Shown here in pieces: positions 1-6,790 of a stretch of DNA of 7,692 bases. Each line of letters opens with the position of its first letter. Position 1 is the first letter of the stretch. The translations under genes were made by a program, and so were the position numbers. The DNA is taken from contig JAEUNN010000805.1 in the NCBI GenBank assembly GCA_016791085.1, positions 1-7,692 on the forward strand. The letters run 5' to 3'. The notes under the pieces were generated by a model that saw only the letters and a list, made by a program, of their open reading frames with translations, was not told the DNA's origin and did no database searches. Source of the stretch: Rhodocyclaceae bacterium (GTDB lineage Bacteria > Pseudomonadota > Gammaproteobacteria > Burkholderiales > Rhodocyclaceae).

Positions 1-96
1 CGGCTGGCCGAAAAATCCGGCATGGAGCGCACGCATCTGTATCGCAAGCTCAAACAGCTGGGCCTGCAAACGTCGCGCCGCGGCGATCCCGACTGA
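1..96 (+). CDS. ntrX: C-terminal end of an NtrX-like response regulator (partial)
   Basis: Only the last 31 codons are in the window; the gene enters from the left and stops at TGA 94-96. The peptide begins RLAEKSGMERTHLYRKLKQL. This matches the second half of a Fis-type helix-turn-helix, the DNA-binding end of sigma-54-dependent activators, and the 'GMERTHLYRKLKxLG' form is the one seen in NtrX proteins. NtrX is the response regulator of the NtrY/NtrX two-component system, linked to nitrogen and redox or envelope control. From what I know of the families, ntrY-ntrX directly upstream of trkA is a common betaproteobacterial order, which supports the assignment. The receiver and AAA+ domains are outside the window, so another Fis-ended NtrC-family regulator cannot be excluded. 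The tail (TSRRGDPD) is short and basic to acidic, as expected after the HTH. Confidence 0.75.
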   Translation, partial: RLAEKSGMERTHLYRKLKQLGLQTSRRGDPD

Positions 97-127
97 TACG
101 GATCAAGCGCAACGCATGGGCGCGGCG

Positions 128-133
128 TAGAAT
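128..133 (+). promoter_or_regulatory. Possible -10 element (TAGAAT) ahead of trkA
   Basis: TAGAAT differs from the sigma-70 -10 consensus at one position and lies 32 bases before the trkA GTG, in the 69-base gap after the ntrX stop. No convincing -35 is found 16-18 bases upstream (aagcgc or neighbours). It may be a weak or activator-dependent promoter, or trkA may simply be read through from ntrX. This is inference from a short motif. Confidence 0.25.
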
Positions 134-165
134 CGCGCCTCCTGTCGTGTAGGGTTGCTCCTGCC

Positions 166-1590
166 GTGAAAATAATTATTCTCGGCGCCGGCCAGGTTGG
201 CAGTTCGGTTGCCGAAAGTCTCGAATCCGAAGCCAACGAAATTACCGTCGTCGATACCAACACCGATCTGCTGCAGGCCTTGCAGGACAAGCTGGACCTG
301 CGCACCGTGGTCGGCAACGGTGCGTCGCCCGACGTGCTCAAGGAAGCCGGCGCCGACGACGCGGAAATGCTCATTGCGGTCACCACCTCGGACCAGACCA
401 ATCTGTGCGCCTGCCGCATCGCCAAAACCCTGTTCAACCTGCCCACGCGCATCGCGCGCCTGCGCTCGGCCGATTACGTCGAATACCCGGAATTGCTCAA
501 CGAAAACAATTTCGCGGTGGATTTCAGCATTTGTCCGGAGCAGGAAGTCACCGAATACATCGAAAACCTCATCGAATTTCCCGAAGCCCTGCAGGTGCTC
601 GAATTCGCCGACGGCAAGGTGACGCTGGTGGGCCTGCGCGCTTTCGAAGGCGGCCCGCTGGTGGGCCATCCCATACGCGACATACGCCAGCACATACCGC
701 AGGTCGAAGCGCGCATCGTGGCGATATACCGGCGCGATCAGGCCATCGCGCCGGACGGCGACACGGTGATCGAGGCGGGCGACGAAGTGTTCTGCCTGGC
801 GGCGACCGAGCACATACGCCGGGTCATGAAAGAAATGCGCCGTCTGGACCGTCCGGTGCGCCGCATCATGATCGCCGGCGGTGGCAACATCGGCTATCGG
901 CTCGCCAAAACCATAGAAAAAAATTACGACGTCAAGGTGATAGAACATAACCGGCAGCGCTCGCAATTCCTCGCCACCCACCTCGTGCGCACCCTGGTGC
1001 TGGCGGGCGATGCGACCGACGAAAAGCTGCTGGAAGGCGAGAACATCGAGGACATGGACATGTTCCTGGCCCTCACCAACGACGACGAAAACAACATCAT
1101 GTCGGCGCTGCTCGCCAAGCGCATGGGCGCGCGCCGCGTGCTGGCGCTCATCAACCGGCGCGCCTATGTCGATCTGGTGCAGGCCGGCGCCATAGATATC
1201 GCGATTTCGCCGGCCATGGTGTCGATAGGTTCGCTGCTGCGCCACGTCAAGACCGGCGACGTCGCCACCGTGCACCGCCTGCGCCGCGGCGCCGCCGAGG
1301 CGCTGGAAGTGGTCGCGCACGGCCAGGCCGGCAAATCCAAGGTGGTCGGCAAGCAGGTGCAGGAAATCGCGCTGCCGGCCGGCGTGCAGGCGGCCGCCAT
1401 CCTGCGTACCAGCACGCTGGGCGATGCTCCCGATCGCAGCAACGGCCGCAAGGCCAGCTATGACCAGGTGCTCATCGCGCATCACGACACCGTAATCGAG
1501 AATGACGACCACGTGATCCTGTTCTGCGTGTCGCGCGAACTGGTGCCCAAGGTCGAAAAACTGTTCCAGGTGGGGCTGGAGTACTTTTGA
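166..1590 (+). CDS. trkA: TrkA, NAD(H)-binding peripheral subunit of the Trk K+ uptake system
   Basis: The 474-aa protein is close to the 458 aa of E. coli TrkA. TrkA is a cytoplasmic regulator that sits as a ring on the TrkH channel and gates K+ uptake in response to nucleotides. It has two RCK halves. The first Rossmann motif is GAGQVG at residues 7-12, with acidic D30 closing strand 2 (VVDTN) to hold the ribose. The second is GGGNIG at 238-243, with E260 in the equivalent place (KVIEH). Each half is followed by an RCK-C region, roughly residues 140-225 and 365-474. The GTG start at 166 is chosen because MKIIILGAGQVG is the exact family N-terminus; a weak purine patch (AGGG, 151-154) lies rather far upstream. 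The stop TGA shares its last A with the trkH ATG, so the two are translationally coupled. The gene uses many ATA isoleucine codons (10 of about 35 by hand count). The identification is secure. Confidence 0.97.
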   Translation: MKIIILGAGQVGSSVAESLESEANEITVVDTNTDLLQALQDKLDLRTVVGNGASPDVLKEAGADDAEMLIAVTTSDQTNLCACRIAKTLFNLPTRIARLRSADYVEYPELLNENNFAVDFSICPEQEVTEYIENLIEFPEALQVLEFADGKVTLVGLRAFEGGPLVGHPIRDIRQHIPQVEARIVAIYRRDQAIAPDGDTVIEAGDEVFCLAATEHIRRVMKEMRRLDRPVRRIMIAGGGNIGYRLAKTIEKNYDVKVIEHNRQRSQFLATHLVRTLVLAGDATDEKLLEGENIEDMDMFLALTNDDENNIMSALLAKRMGARRVLALINRRAYVDLVQAGAIDIAISPAMVSIGSLLRHVKTGDVATVHRLRRGAAEALEVVAHGQAGKSKVVGKQVQEIALPAGVQAAAILRTSTLGDAPDRSNGRKASYDQVLIAHHDTVIENDDHVILFCVSRELVPKVEKLFQVGLEYF

Positions 1591-3047
1591 TGGGGACGTT
1601 GCTTCCCGTTCTGAATGTACTGGGCAGGTTGCTCGCGGTTTTCAGCCTCACCTACATAATTCCGATGATCAGCGCGGTGATCTACCGCGACGGCACGCTG
1701 GCCGATTTCGTGGCGGCGATGCTCATATCGCTGGTCAGCGGCGTCGTGCTGTGGGCCTCCACGCGCCAGCATTACCGCGAACTGCGCCCGCGTGACGGCT
1801 TCCTGCTGGTCACGCTGTCATGGACGCTCATGGCGGCCATCGCGACCTTGCCGCTCCTGCTCGTATATGAGCAAATGTCCTTCACCGATGCGTATTTCGA
1901 AACCACGTCGGGACTGACCACCACCGGCTCCACGGTCATGACCGACCTGGACCACGCGCCGCCCTCCATCAACCTGTGGCGCCACCAGCTCAACTGGATG
2001 GGCGGCATGGGCATCATCGTGCTGGCGGTGGCCATCCTGCCCATGCTGGGCGTGGGCGGCATGCAGCTCTACAAGGCCGAAACGCCGGGCCCGCTCAAGG
2101 ACACCAAGCTCACCGCGCGCATCGCCGACACCGCCAAGGCGCTGTGGTACGTGTATGCCGGCATTACCGTGGCCTGCATACTGTGCCTGCGTCTGGCCGG
2201 GATGAACTGGCTCGATTCGATATGCCACGCTTTCGCCGCCCTGGGCCTGGGCGGGTTTTCGACGCGCGACGCGAGCGTGGGGGCATTCGACAAGCCCGCC
2301 GTGGAATTCGTGCTGATCGTGTTCATGATGATCGCGGCCATGAATTTTTCCACGCACTTCCTGGCCTGGCGCGGCAAATCGCTGCGCGCCTACTGGGTGG
2401 ACAAGGAGTGCCTGACACTGCTGTTCGTGGTCATAGGCAGCTGTTTCGGCGTGGCGCTGTACCTGCACTGGAACGACGTGTACCTGAATTACTGGACGGC
2501 GCTGCGGCACGTCAGTTTCAACCTCGTTTCGCTTGCCACCGACTGTGGCTTCGTCAGTGTCGATTACGACAAATGGCCGGCGTTCGCGCCGCTGTGGATG
2601 CTGTTCCTGTCCTGCATCTGCGCCAGTTCAGGCTCCACGGGGGGCGGCATCAAAATGATACGCACCATCATCCTGGCCAAACAGGCGTACCGTGAACTGG
2701 TCAAGCTGGTGCATCCCGCTGTGGTGAATCCGCTGCGCGTGGGCAATTCGGTGGTGGCCAACGAAATCGCCTTTTCGGTGCTGGGATTCATCTTTTTGTA
2801 TTTCGTCAGCGTGGTCGGCATGACCTTCCTGCTGGTCATGAGCGGGCTGGATTTCACGTCCTCGTTCAGTGCCGTGATCGCTTCCATCAATAACGCCGGC
2901 CCGGGCCTGAATGCCGTGGGCCCGGCCACCAATTACGAATCGCTGACGGATTTCCAGACCTGGGTATGCAGCATCACCATGCTGCTCGGACGTCTCGAAA
3001 TATTCTCGGTGGTCGTATTATTCACTCCCCAATTCTGGCGCAAGTGA
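1590..3047 (+). CDS. trkH: TrkH, K+-conducting membrane subunit of the Trk system
   Basis: A 485-aa polytopic inner-membrane protein (E. coli TrkH is 483 aa) that forms the K+ pore and is gated by TrkA. The SKT family has four pore-loop repeats, each giving a filter glycine. Here they are TTTGS (G113), GLGGF (G219-G222), TDCGF (G320) and NNAGPG (G437). The conserved GSTGGGIK segment at 348-355 is present; in TrkH structures it belongs to the region around the intramembrane gating loop. The N-terminus (VLGRLLAVFSLTYIIP, then IYRDG) matches the family. I prefer the ATG at 1590 to the TTG at 1587: it overlaps the trkA stop as TGATG and has GGAG (1578-1581) eight bases upstream. hemE begins one base after its stop. 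TrkH rather than the closely related TrkG is inferred from the trkA linkage. Confidence 0.97.
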   Translation: MGTLLPVLNVLGRLLAVFSLTYIIPMISAVIYRDGTLADFVAAMLISLVSGVVLWASTRQHYRELRPRDGFLLVTLSWTLMAAIATLPLLLVYEQMSFTDAYFETTSGLTTTGSTVMTDLDHAPPSINLWRHQLNWMGGMGIIVLAVAILPMLGVGGMQLYKAETPGPLKDTKLTARIADTAKALWYVYAGITVACILCLRLAGMNWLDSICHAFAALGLGGFSTRDASVGAFDKPAVEFVLIVFMMIAAMNFSTHFLAWRGKSLRAYWVDKECLTLLFVVIGSCFGVALYLHWNDVYLNYWTALRHVSFNLVSLATDCGFVSVDYDKWPAFAPLWMLFLSCICASSGSTGGGIKMIRTIILAKQAYRELVKLVHPAVVNPLRVGNSVVANEIAFSVLGFIFLYFVSVVGMTFLLVMSGLDFTSSFSAVIASINNAGPGLNAVGPATNYESLTDFQTWVCSITMLLGRLEIFSVVVLFTPQFWRK

Positions 3048-3048
3048 C

Positions 3049-4131
3049 ATGACTAGACCTCGCAACGACACTTTCCTGCGGGCACTGCTGCGTGAACCGG
3101 TCGAATACACGCCGATATGGCTCATGCGTCAGGCCGGCCGCTATCTGCCCGAATACAACGAAACGCGGCGCCGCGCCGGCAGCTTCCTGAATCTCTGCAA
3201 ATCCCCGTCGGCGGCCTGCGAGGTCACGCTGCAGCCGCTGGCGCGTTTTGAACTCGATGCGGCCATCCTGTTTTCGGACATCCTGACGGTGCCCGACGCG
3301 ATGGGCCTGGGCCTGTATTTTGCCGAGGGCGAAGGCCCCAAATTTGAGCGCCCGCTGCGCCAGGAGTGGGAAATCCGCAATCTGGCCGTGCCCGACCCGT
3401 ATGCCGAACTGCGCTACGTCATGGACGCGGTGGCCGAAATACGCCGCGCGCTGGACAATTCCGTGCCGCTGATCGGCTTTTCCGGCAGCCCGTTCACGCT
3501 GGCCTGCTACATGGTCGAGGGCGGCGGATCGGACGATTTCCGGCGCATCAAGACGCTGGTCTATGACCGTCCCGATCTGGCCCATCACGTGCTTGAAGTC
3601 ACCGCGCGCGCGGTAACCGCCTACCTGAACGCCCAGATCGAATCCGGCGCGCAGGCGGTCATGCTGTTCGACACCTGGGGCGGCACGCTGCCGGCGCACA
3701 GCTACCGGGAATTTTCGCTGGCCTACATGCAACAGGTGCTACAGGGCCTGCGCCGCGAGCACGCCGGCGAGCGCGTGCCGGTCATCGTATTCACCAAGGG
3801 TGGAGGGCAATGGCTGGAACACATTGCCGCCATAGGCTGCGATGCCGTGGGGCTGGACTGGACCACGGACATTGCCGATGCGCGCGCGCGTGTGGGCGAT
3901 CGTGTGGCGCTGCAGGGCAATCTCGATCCCATGGCCCTGTTCGCCTCGCCGGACCGCATAGGCGCGGCGGCGCGCCGCATCCTGGACGATTTCGGAACCG
4001 GCAGCGGCCACGTGTTCAACCTCGGCCACGGAATTTCCCAGTACACGCCTCCGGAACACGTTACCGGTCTGGTCGATTGCGTGCATGCGCACAGCCGCGC
4101 ACTGCGCGCCGCCGCTAAGGCCGGCGCCTGA
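3049..4131 (+). CDS. hemE: Uroporphyrinogen decarboxylase (HemE)
   Basis: A 360-aa cytosolic enzyme (E. coli HemE is 354 aa) that removes four carboxyl groups from uroporphyrinogen III to give coproporphyrinogen III in heme synthesis, without a cofactor. Both family signatures are visible: PIWLMRQAGRYLPEY at 22-36 and GFSGSPFTLACYMVEGG near 143-159. Expected active-site residues are present: R27 and R31 in the first signature, D77 in FSDIL, and H327 in FNLGHGI. The ATG at 3049 gives the family N-terminus (NDTFLRALLREP). It follows the trkH stop by one base and has no strong Shine-Dalgarno sequence, so it is probably translated by coupling to trkH. The gene ends with a short Ala-rich tail (RAAAKAGA). 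Downstream lies the unusual 384-base spacer before priA. Linkage to K+ transport genes looks like operon packing rather than a shared pathway. Confidence 0.98.
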   Translation: MTRPRNDTFLRALLREPVEYTPIWLMRQAGRYLPEYNETRRRAGSFLNLCKSPSAACEVTLQPLARFELDAAILFSDILTVPDAMGLGLYFAEGEGPKFERPLRQEWEIRNLAVPDPYAELRYVMDAVAEIRRALDNSVPLIGFSGSPFTLACYMVEGGGSDDFRRIKTLVYDRPDLAHHVLEVTARAVTAYLNAQIESGAQAVMLFDTWGGTLPAHSYREFSLAYMQQVLQGLRREHAGERVPVIVFTKGGGQWLEHIAAIGCDAVGLDWTTDIADARARVGDRVALQGNLDPMALFASPDRIGAAARRILDDFGTGSGHVFNLGHGISQYTPPEHVTGLVDCVHAHSRALRAAAKAGA

Positions 4132-4221
4132 GTGCCGCGCGGCCTGTGTGCCCTTGGGGCGAATTTGTGCGCACTGCAAAAAAAACTTGACATATTTTGA
4201 AATTGGCCGAAATGCCGGAAG

Positions 4222-4230
4222 TTATGCACA
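4222..4230 (+). promoter_or_regulatory. DnaA box TTATGCACA
   Basis: An exact match to the DnaA-box consensus TTATNCACA, 91 bases after the hemE stop and just before the GC hairpin. A TGTGGAGTC sequence follows on the other side of a GCGC centre, but it has three mismatches to a reversed box and is not claimed as a site. Confidence 0.5.
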
Positions 4231-4248
4231 GCGCTGTGGAGTCCTTCG

Positions 4249-4277
4249 GCAGCACCGCCGGATGCCGGCGGTGCTGC
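4249..4277 (+). terminator. Perfect 13-bp GC hairpin after hemE, possible terminator
   Basis: GCAGCACCGCCGG (4249-4261) and CCGGCGGTGCTGC (4265-4277) are perfect reverse complements around a three-base ATG loop. Only TTTT (4287-4290) follows, about nine bases after the stem, so it is not a textbook intrinsic terminator. Its place 117 bases after the last cluster gene still suits an RNA-end hairpin for the trkA-trkH-hemE transcript. It lies between two DnaA boxes, so a role as a DNA structural element is an alternative. Confidence 0.45.
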
Positions 4278-4324
4278 TAGGCACAATTTTCAAGTGCTTG
4301 TTTCTTAAAAGAAAATTTTTAGCT

Positions 4325-4330
4325 TAAAAT
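4325..4330 (+). promoter_or_regulatory. Possible -10 element (TAAAAT) for priA
   Basis: TAAAAT is one base off the sigma-70 -10 consensus and lies in the first AT-rich block. TTCTTA (4302-4307), 17 bases upstream, is a weak -35 candidate with three of six consensus bases. Transcription from here would give a leader of roughly 180 bases to priA that carries the paired DnaA boxes downstream of the start point, where bound DnaA could block it. In AT-rich DNA such matches arise easily, so this is tentative. Confidence 0.28.
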
Positions 4331-4400
4331 TTGTGCAACAAAGCAAAAAGCCTTGTCTGGCAGTGTTTTGCACGTGGCTGCCGGAGACTTTCCCACAAAG

Positions 4401-4409
4401 TTATCCACA
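4401..4409 (+). promoter_or_regulatory. Consensus DnaA box TTATCCACA
   Basis: An exact copy of the strongest DnaA-box sequence (TTATCCACA). It faces a near-consensus box at 4415-4423 across a five-base gap. A degenerate TTTCCCACA (4389-4397, two mismatches) precedes it in the same orientation. It lies 107 bases before the priA start. Confidence 0.6.
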
Positions 4410-4414
4410 ACTTG

Positions 4415-4423
4415 TGTGGACAA
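4415..4423 (-). promoter_or_regulatory. Near-consensus DnaA box (TTGTCCACA on the minus strand)
   Basis: The + strand reads TGTGGACAA; the minus strand is TTGTCCACA, one mismatch from TTATCCACA. With the box at 4401-4409 it forms a head-to-head inverted pair centred on 4412, with eight of nine positions symmetric. Confidence 0.45.
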
Positions 4424-4484
4424 GAAAGTTCTTATTGCCCGGCAAGCCATTACGGCAAAAAGCGCAAGTGATTTATCAGAAAAA

Positions 4485-4514
4485 TGTAATAAATTATTGA
4501 TTTTACTGTAATAA
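4485..4514 (+). repeat. Direct repeat of TGTAATAA just upstream of priA
   Basis: TGTAATAA occurs at 4485-4492 and again at 4507-4514, offset by 22 bases, about two helical turns. The second copy ends one base before the priA TTG. The block 4471-4515 is about 84% A+T. Either copy resembles a -10 hexamer (TGTAAT), but no -35 is seen at a good distance. It could be a protein-binding pair, part of a DNA-unwinding tract, or chance in AT-rich DNA. Confidence 0.35.
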
Positions 4515-4515
4515 C

Positions 4516-6669
4516 TTGCCTTCAATCGTTCGCGTCGCGCTGCCGCTGCCCTTGCCGCGTCTGTTCGACTACCTCGCGCCCGATGTGGGCAGCGAACACT
4601 GCGGCCGGCGCGTACGCGTGCCCTGGGGATCGGGCGTAGCGCTGGGCCTGATCTGGGAAGTTGCCGCGCACAGCGATGTGCCGCCGGAAAAATTGCGCAG
4701 CATCCTGGCGCTCGAAGGCGACACGCCGGCACTGCCGGCGGCCTGGCGCGATCTGGTGGAATTCGCCAGCCGCTACTACCACGCCGTACTGGGCGAAGTG
4801 GCCGCGCTGGCGGCGCCGGCCGGCAAATGGCCGCTGCCGCGCGCGGTGGATGGCTTGCCGCGCTGGCTTGCCATCACCGCCGCCGGGCAGGCCGCGTTGC
4901 CGCAACTGGCGCCGCGCCGCATCGCGCAGCGCCTGCTCGCGCGCCTGGCCGGGCAGGGCCCGCAGGCGCTGCGCGAGCTGCTGCCGGAAGGCCGCGGCGC
5001 CGATGCGCACCTGGCCGACCTGTTGCGGCGCGGCTGGGTGGCCGCGGCGCCCTTCATGACCGGCGAGCGCCCGCAACTTACCGCCGACCAGGCCGCGGCT
5101 TTGGCCGCCGTGCCCGAGTCGGGCTATGCGCCGTGTCTGCTGTACGGCATCACCGGCAGCGGCAAAACCGAAATTTACCTGCGCCTGGTCGAGCGCGCCC
5201 TGGCGGCCGGACGCCAGGCCATGGTGCTGGTACCCGAAATCGCGCTCACGCCGCAACTTGCGGGGCGCTTCGCGACACGTTTTCCGCGCGCGCACATCGT
5301 GCTGCAGCACAGCGCGGTCGCCGGTGGCGCGCGGGCGCGCGGGTTTTTCGCGGCGCTGTCGGGCAGCGCCGATCTGGTGCTCGGTACCCGGCTCGCGGTA
5401 TTCACGCCGCTGCCCAGGCTGGCCCTGATCGTGGTCGACGAAGAGCACGACGCCTCGTTCAAACAGCAGGAAGGCGTGCGCTATTCGGCGCGCGATCTGG
5501 CCGTGCTGCGCGCCGCCACGGCCGGCGTGCCGGTTGTGCTGGGCTCCGCCACGCCCTCGCTGGAAAGCTGGCAGCACGCGCAGTCCGGCCGTTACCGGCT
5601 GCTCAGCCTGGCGCGCCGCGCCGTGGCCGGGGCGCGCCTGCCCGAGGTGAAACTCATAGACATGAATCGCCATCCCGCGCGCGAAGGTTTGTCCGCGCCG
5701 CTCCTGGCGGCGTTGGCGGCCGGTCTCGCGGCCGGTCAGCAAAGTCTGGTGTTCCTGAACCGCCGCGGCTATGCGCCGGTGCTGGCCTGTTCCGCCTGCG
5801 GCTGGGTGAGCCGCTGCGACCACTGTTCCGCCAACCTGGTGCTGCATCTGGCCGAGCGCCGCCTGCGCTGCCATCACTGCGGGGCCAACGCCGGTGTGCC
5901 GGCGGCCTGCCCGGGCTGCGGCAATCAGGACATCCAGGCCTATGGACGCGGCACCCAGCGCATAGAAGAACTGCTGCGCCAGCGCTTTCCGGCCGCGCGC
6001 CTGATGCGCATGGACCGCGACAGCGTGCGCTCGCCGCGCGACTGGGAAGAGCGCCTCGCGGCGGTGCGCGCGCGCGAGGTGGACATACTCGTGGGCACCC
6101 AGATGCTTGCCAAGGGGCACGATTTTCCGCAACTCACCCTGGTGGGCGTGCTCAATGCCGACGCCTCGCTCTATTCCGCCGATTACCGCGCGCCCGAGCG
6201 CCTGTTCGCGCAACTGGTGCAGGTGGCAGGCCGCGCCGGCCGTGCCGACCAGCCCGGAACGGTCATGGTGCAGACGCAGTTTCCGCAGCACGCTCTGTTT
6301 GCAGCCCTGCTGCGCCACGATTACCCGGGCTTCGCGGCGGCGCAATTGGCCGAGCGCCGCGCCGCGAATTTTCCGCCCTTTGCGTATCAGGCGCTATTGG
6401 CGGCCGATGCGCCGCAAATGCAGACCGCGCTGGATTGGCTGGCCGCCGCGCGCGCGCAGGCCGGCACGCCGGAACACGTGTTCCTGTTCGATCCCGTTCC
6501 CATGCGCATGACGCGTCTGGCCGACCGCGAACGCGCGCAACTGCTGGTCGAATCGGGCTCGCGGCGGCGCCTGCAGGAATTTCTCGCGGCCTGGGTGGCG
6601 GCCCTGCACGCGCTCGCCACACCGCGCACACTGCGCTGGCACCTCGACGTCGATCCGGCCGAAATTTGA
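4516..6669 (+). CDS. priA: Primosomal protein N' (PriA), replication-restart helicase
   Basis: A 717-aa superfamily 2 helicase (E. coli PriA is 732 aa) that recognises abandoned forks and D-loops and reloads the replisome through PriB or PriC, DnaT and DnaC. The order is family-typical. It has an N-terminal 3'-DNA-end-binding region (about 1-100), a winged-helix region, and Walker A GITGSGKT (211-218). Then come the DEEH box (308-311) with the following FKQQEGVRYSARD loop, and a zinc module with eight cysteines (C425, 428, 434, 437, 452, 455, 465, 468). It ends with GTQM (527-530) and QVAGRAGR (569-576), then a C-terminal domain. All key residues are intact. The TTG at 4516 is chosen because it gives the family N-terminus (VRVALPLPLPRLFDYL) and an in-frame stop (TGA 4498-4500) leaves no upstream start. 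No Shine-Dalgarno is seen, so translation may be weak. Confidence 0.96.
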   Translation: MPSIVRVALPLPLPRLFDYLAPDVGSEHCGRRVRVPWGSGVALGLIWEVAAHSDVPPEKLRSILALEGDTPALPAAWRDLVEFASRYYHAVLGEVAALAAPAGKWPLPRAVDGLPRWLAITAAGQAALPQLAPRRIAQRLLARLAGQGPQALRELLPEGRGADAHLADLLRRGWVAAAPFMTGERPQLTADQAAALAAVPESGYAPCLLYGITGSGKTEIYLRLVERALAAGRQAMVLVPEIALTPQLAGRFATRFPRAHIVLQHSAVAGGARARGFFAALSGSADLVLGTRLAVFTPLPRLALIVVDEEHDASFKQQEGVRYSARDLAVLRAATAGVPVVLGSATPSLESWQHAQSGRYRLLSLARRAVAGARLPEVKLIDMNRHPAREGLSAPLLAALAAGLAAGQQSLVFLNRRGYAPVLACSACGWVSRCDHCSANLVLHLAERRLRCHHCGANAGVPAACPGCGNQDIQAYGRGTQRIEELLRQRFPAARLMRMDRDSVRSPRDWEERLAAVRAREVDILVGTQMLAKGHDFPQLTLVGVLNADASLYSADYRAPERLFAQLVQVAGRAGRADQPGTVMVQTQFPQHALFAALLRHDYPGFAAAQLAERRAANFPPFAYQALLAADAPQMQTALDWLAAARAQAGTPEHVFLFDPVPMRMTRLADRERAQLLVESGSRRRLQEFLAAWVAALHALATPRTLRWHLDVDPAEI

Positions 6670-6695
6670 GCCGGGCTGCGCGCGCGGCCGTGCCG

Positions 6696-6710
6696 GCCGG
6701 CAATGCCGGC
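6696..6710 (+). other. Small GC hairpin downstream of priA
   Basis: GCCGGC (6696-6701) and GCCGGC (6705-6710) flank an AAT loop. The arms are themselves palindromic and are embedded in GC-rich DNA. No T-run follows, so it is not a canonical intrinsic terminator, though it may pause or protect the priA transcript end. Confidence 0.3.
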
Positions 6711-6723
6711 GCGGCGGGGCGCC

Positions 6724-6751
6724 TTGATCGCCCGAAACCCTTTGCTAAGCT
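6724..6751 (+). promoter_or_regulatory. Possible promoter of the GH19 gene
   Basis: TTGATC (6724-6729) and TAAGCT (6746-6751) are separated by 16 bases, and a TGC sits just before the second hexamer like an extended -10. The start point would fall about 30 bases before the GH19 ATG. The -35 half is good and the -10 moderate. It suggests the gene is transcribed independently of priA. Confidence 0.33.
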
Positions 6752-6790
6752 GAAGGACGCCACAAACTTTCCCGGCAAGCAGGAATCCTC

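Larger units (their letters stand above)
4132..4515. other. AT-rich hemE-priA intergenic region with DnaA boxes (origin-like or regulatory)
   Basis: This 384-base stretch holds no credible gene. It contains two exact TTATNCACA DnaA boxes (4222-4230 and 4401-4409), a one-mismatch box on the opposite strand (4415-4423) and a perfect 13-bp hairpin (4249-4277). It also has two strongly AT-rich blocks: 4281-4340 is about 27% GC and 4471-4515 about 16% GC by hand count, against clearly GC-rich genes on both sides. Small inverted repeats occur in the first block (TTTCTT/AAGAAA at 4301-4314; AAATTTT/AAAATTT at 4313-4332). Boxes plus a flanking AT-rich block is the layout of bacterial origins, but three boxes are few, and DnaA also acts as a transcription factor. 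It could equally be a DnaA-controlled priA promoter region. Origin function is inference. Confidence 0.5.

Noticed and set aside
103..1512. Long open frame on the minus strand opposite trkA
   Set aside because: It is antisense to a secure gene, and its translation is an Arg/His/Ala/Gly-rich string without recognisable motifs. GC-rich third codon positions in trkA explain the lack of stops.
4187..4192. Perfect TTGACA, a -35 hexamer, after hemE
   Set aside because: No -10-like hexamer lies 16-18 bases downstream (gaaatg, aaatgc, aatgcc), so it is not called as a promoter.
4277..4397. Further DnaA-box-like sequences (CTAGGCACA at 4277-4285, TTTCCCACA at 4389-4397)
   Set aside because: Each has two mismatches to the consensus; at that tolerance chance hits are common, so they are not annotated as sites.
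4473..4502. Possible IHF site in the AT-rich block before priA
   Set aside because: On the + strand TATCAG is not followed by TTR at the right spacing, and the minus-strand match is off by one base. No full consensus is present.
4522..6345. 607-codon open frame opposite priA
   Set aside because: Low-complexity Arg/Ala/Gln/His composition and complete overlap with a motif-complete priA; a shadow of codon bias.
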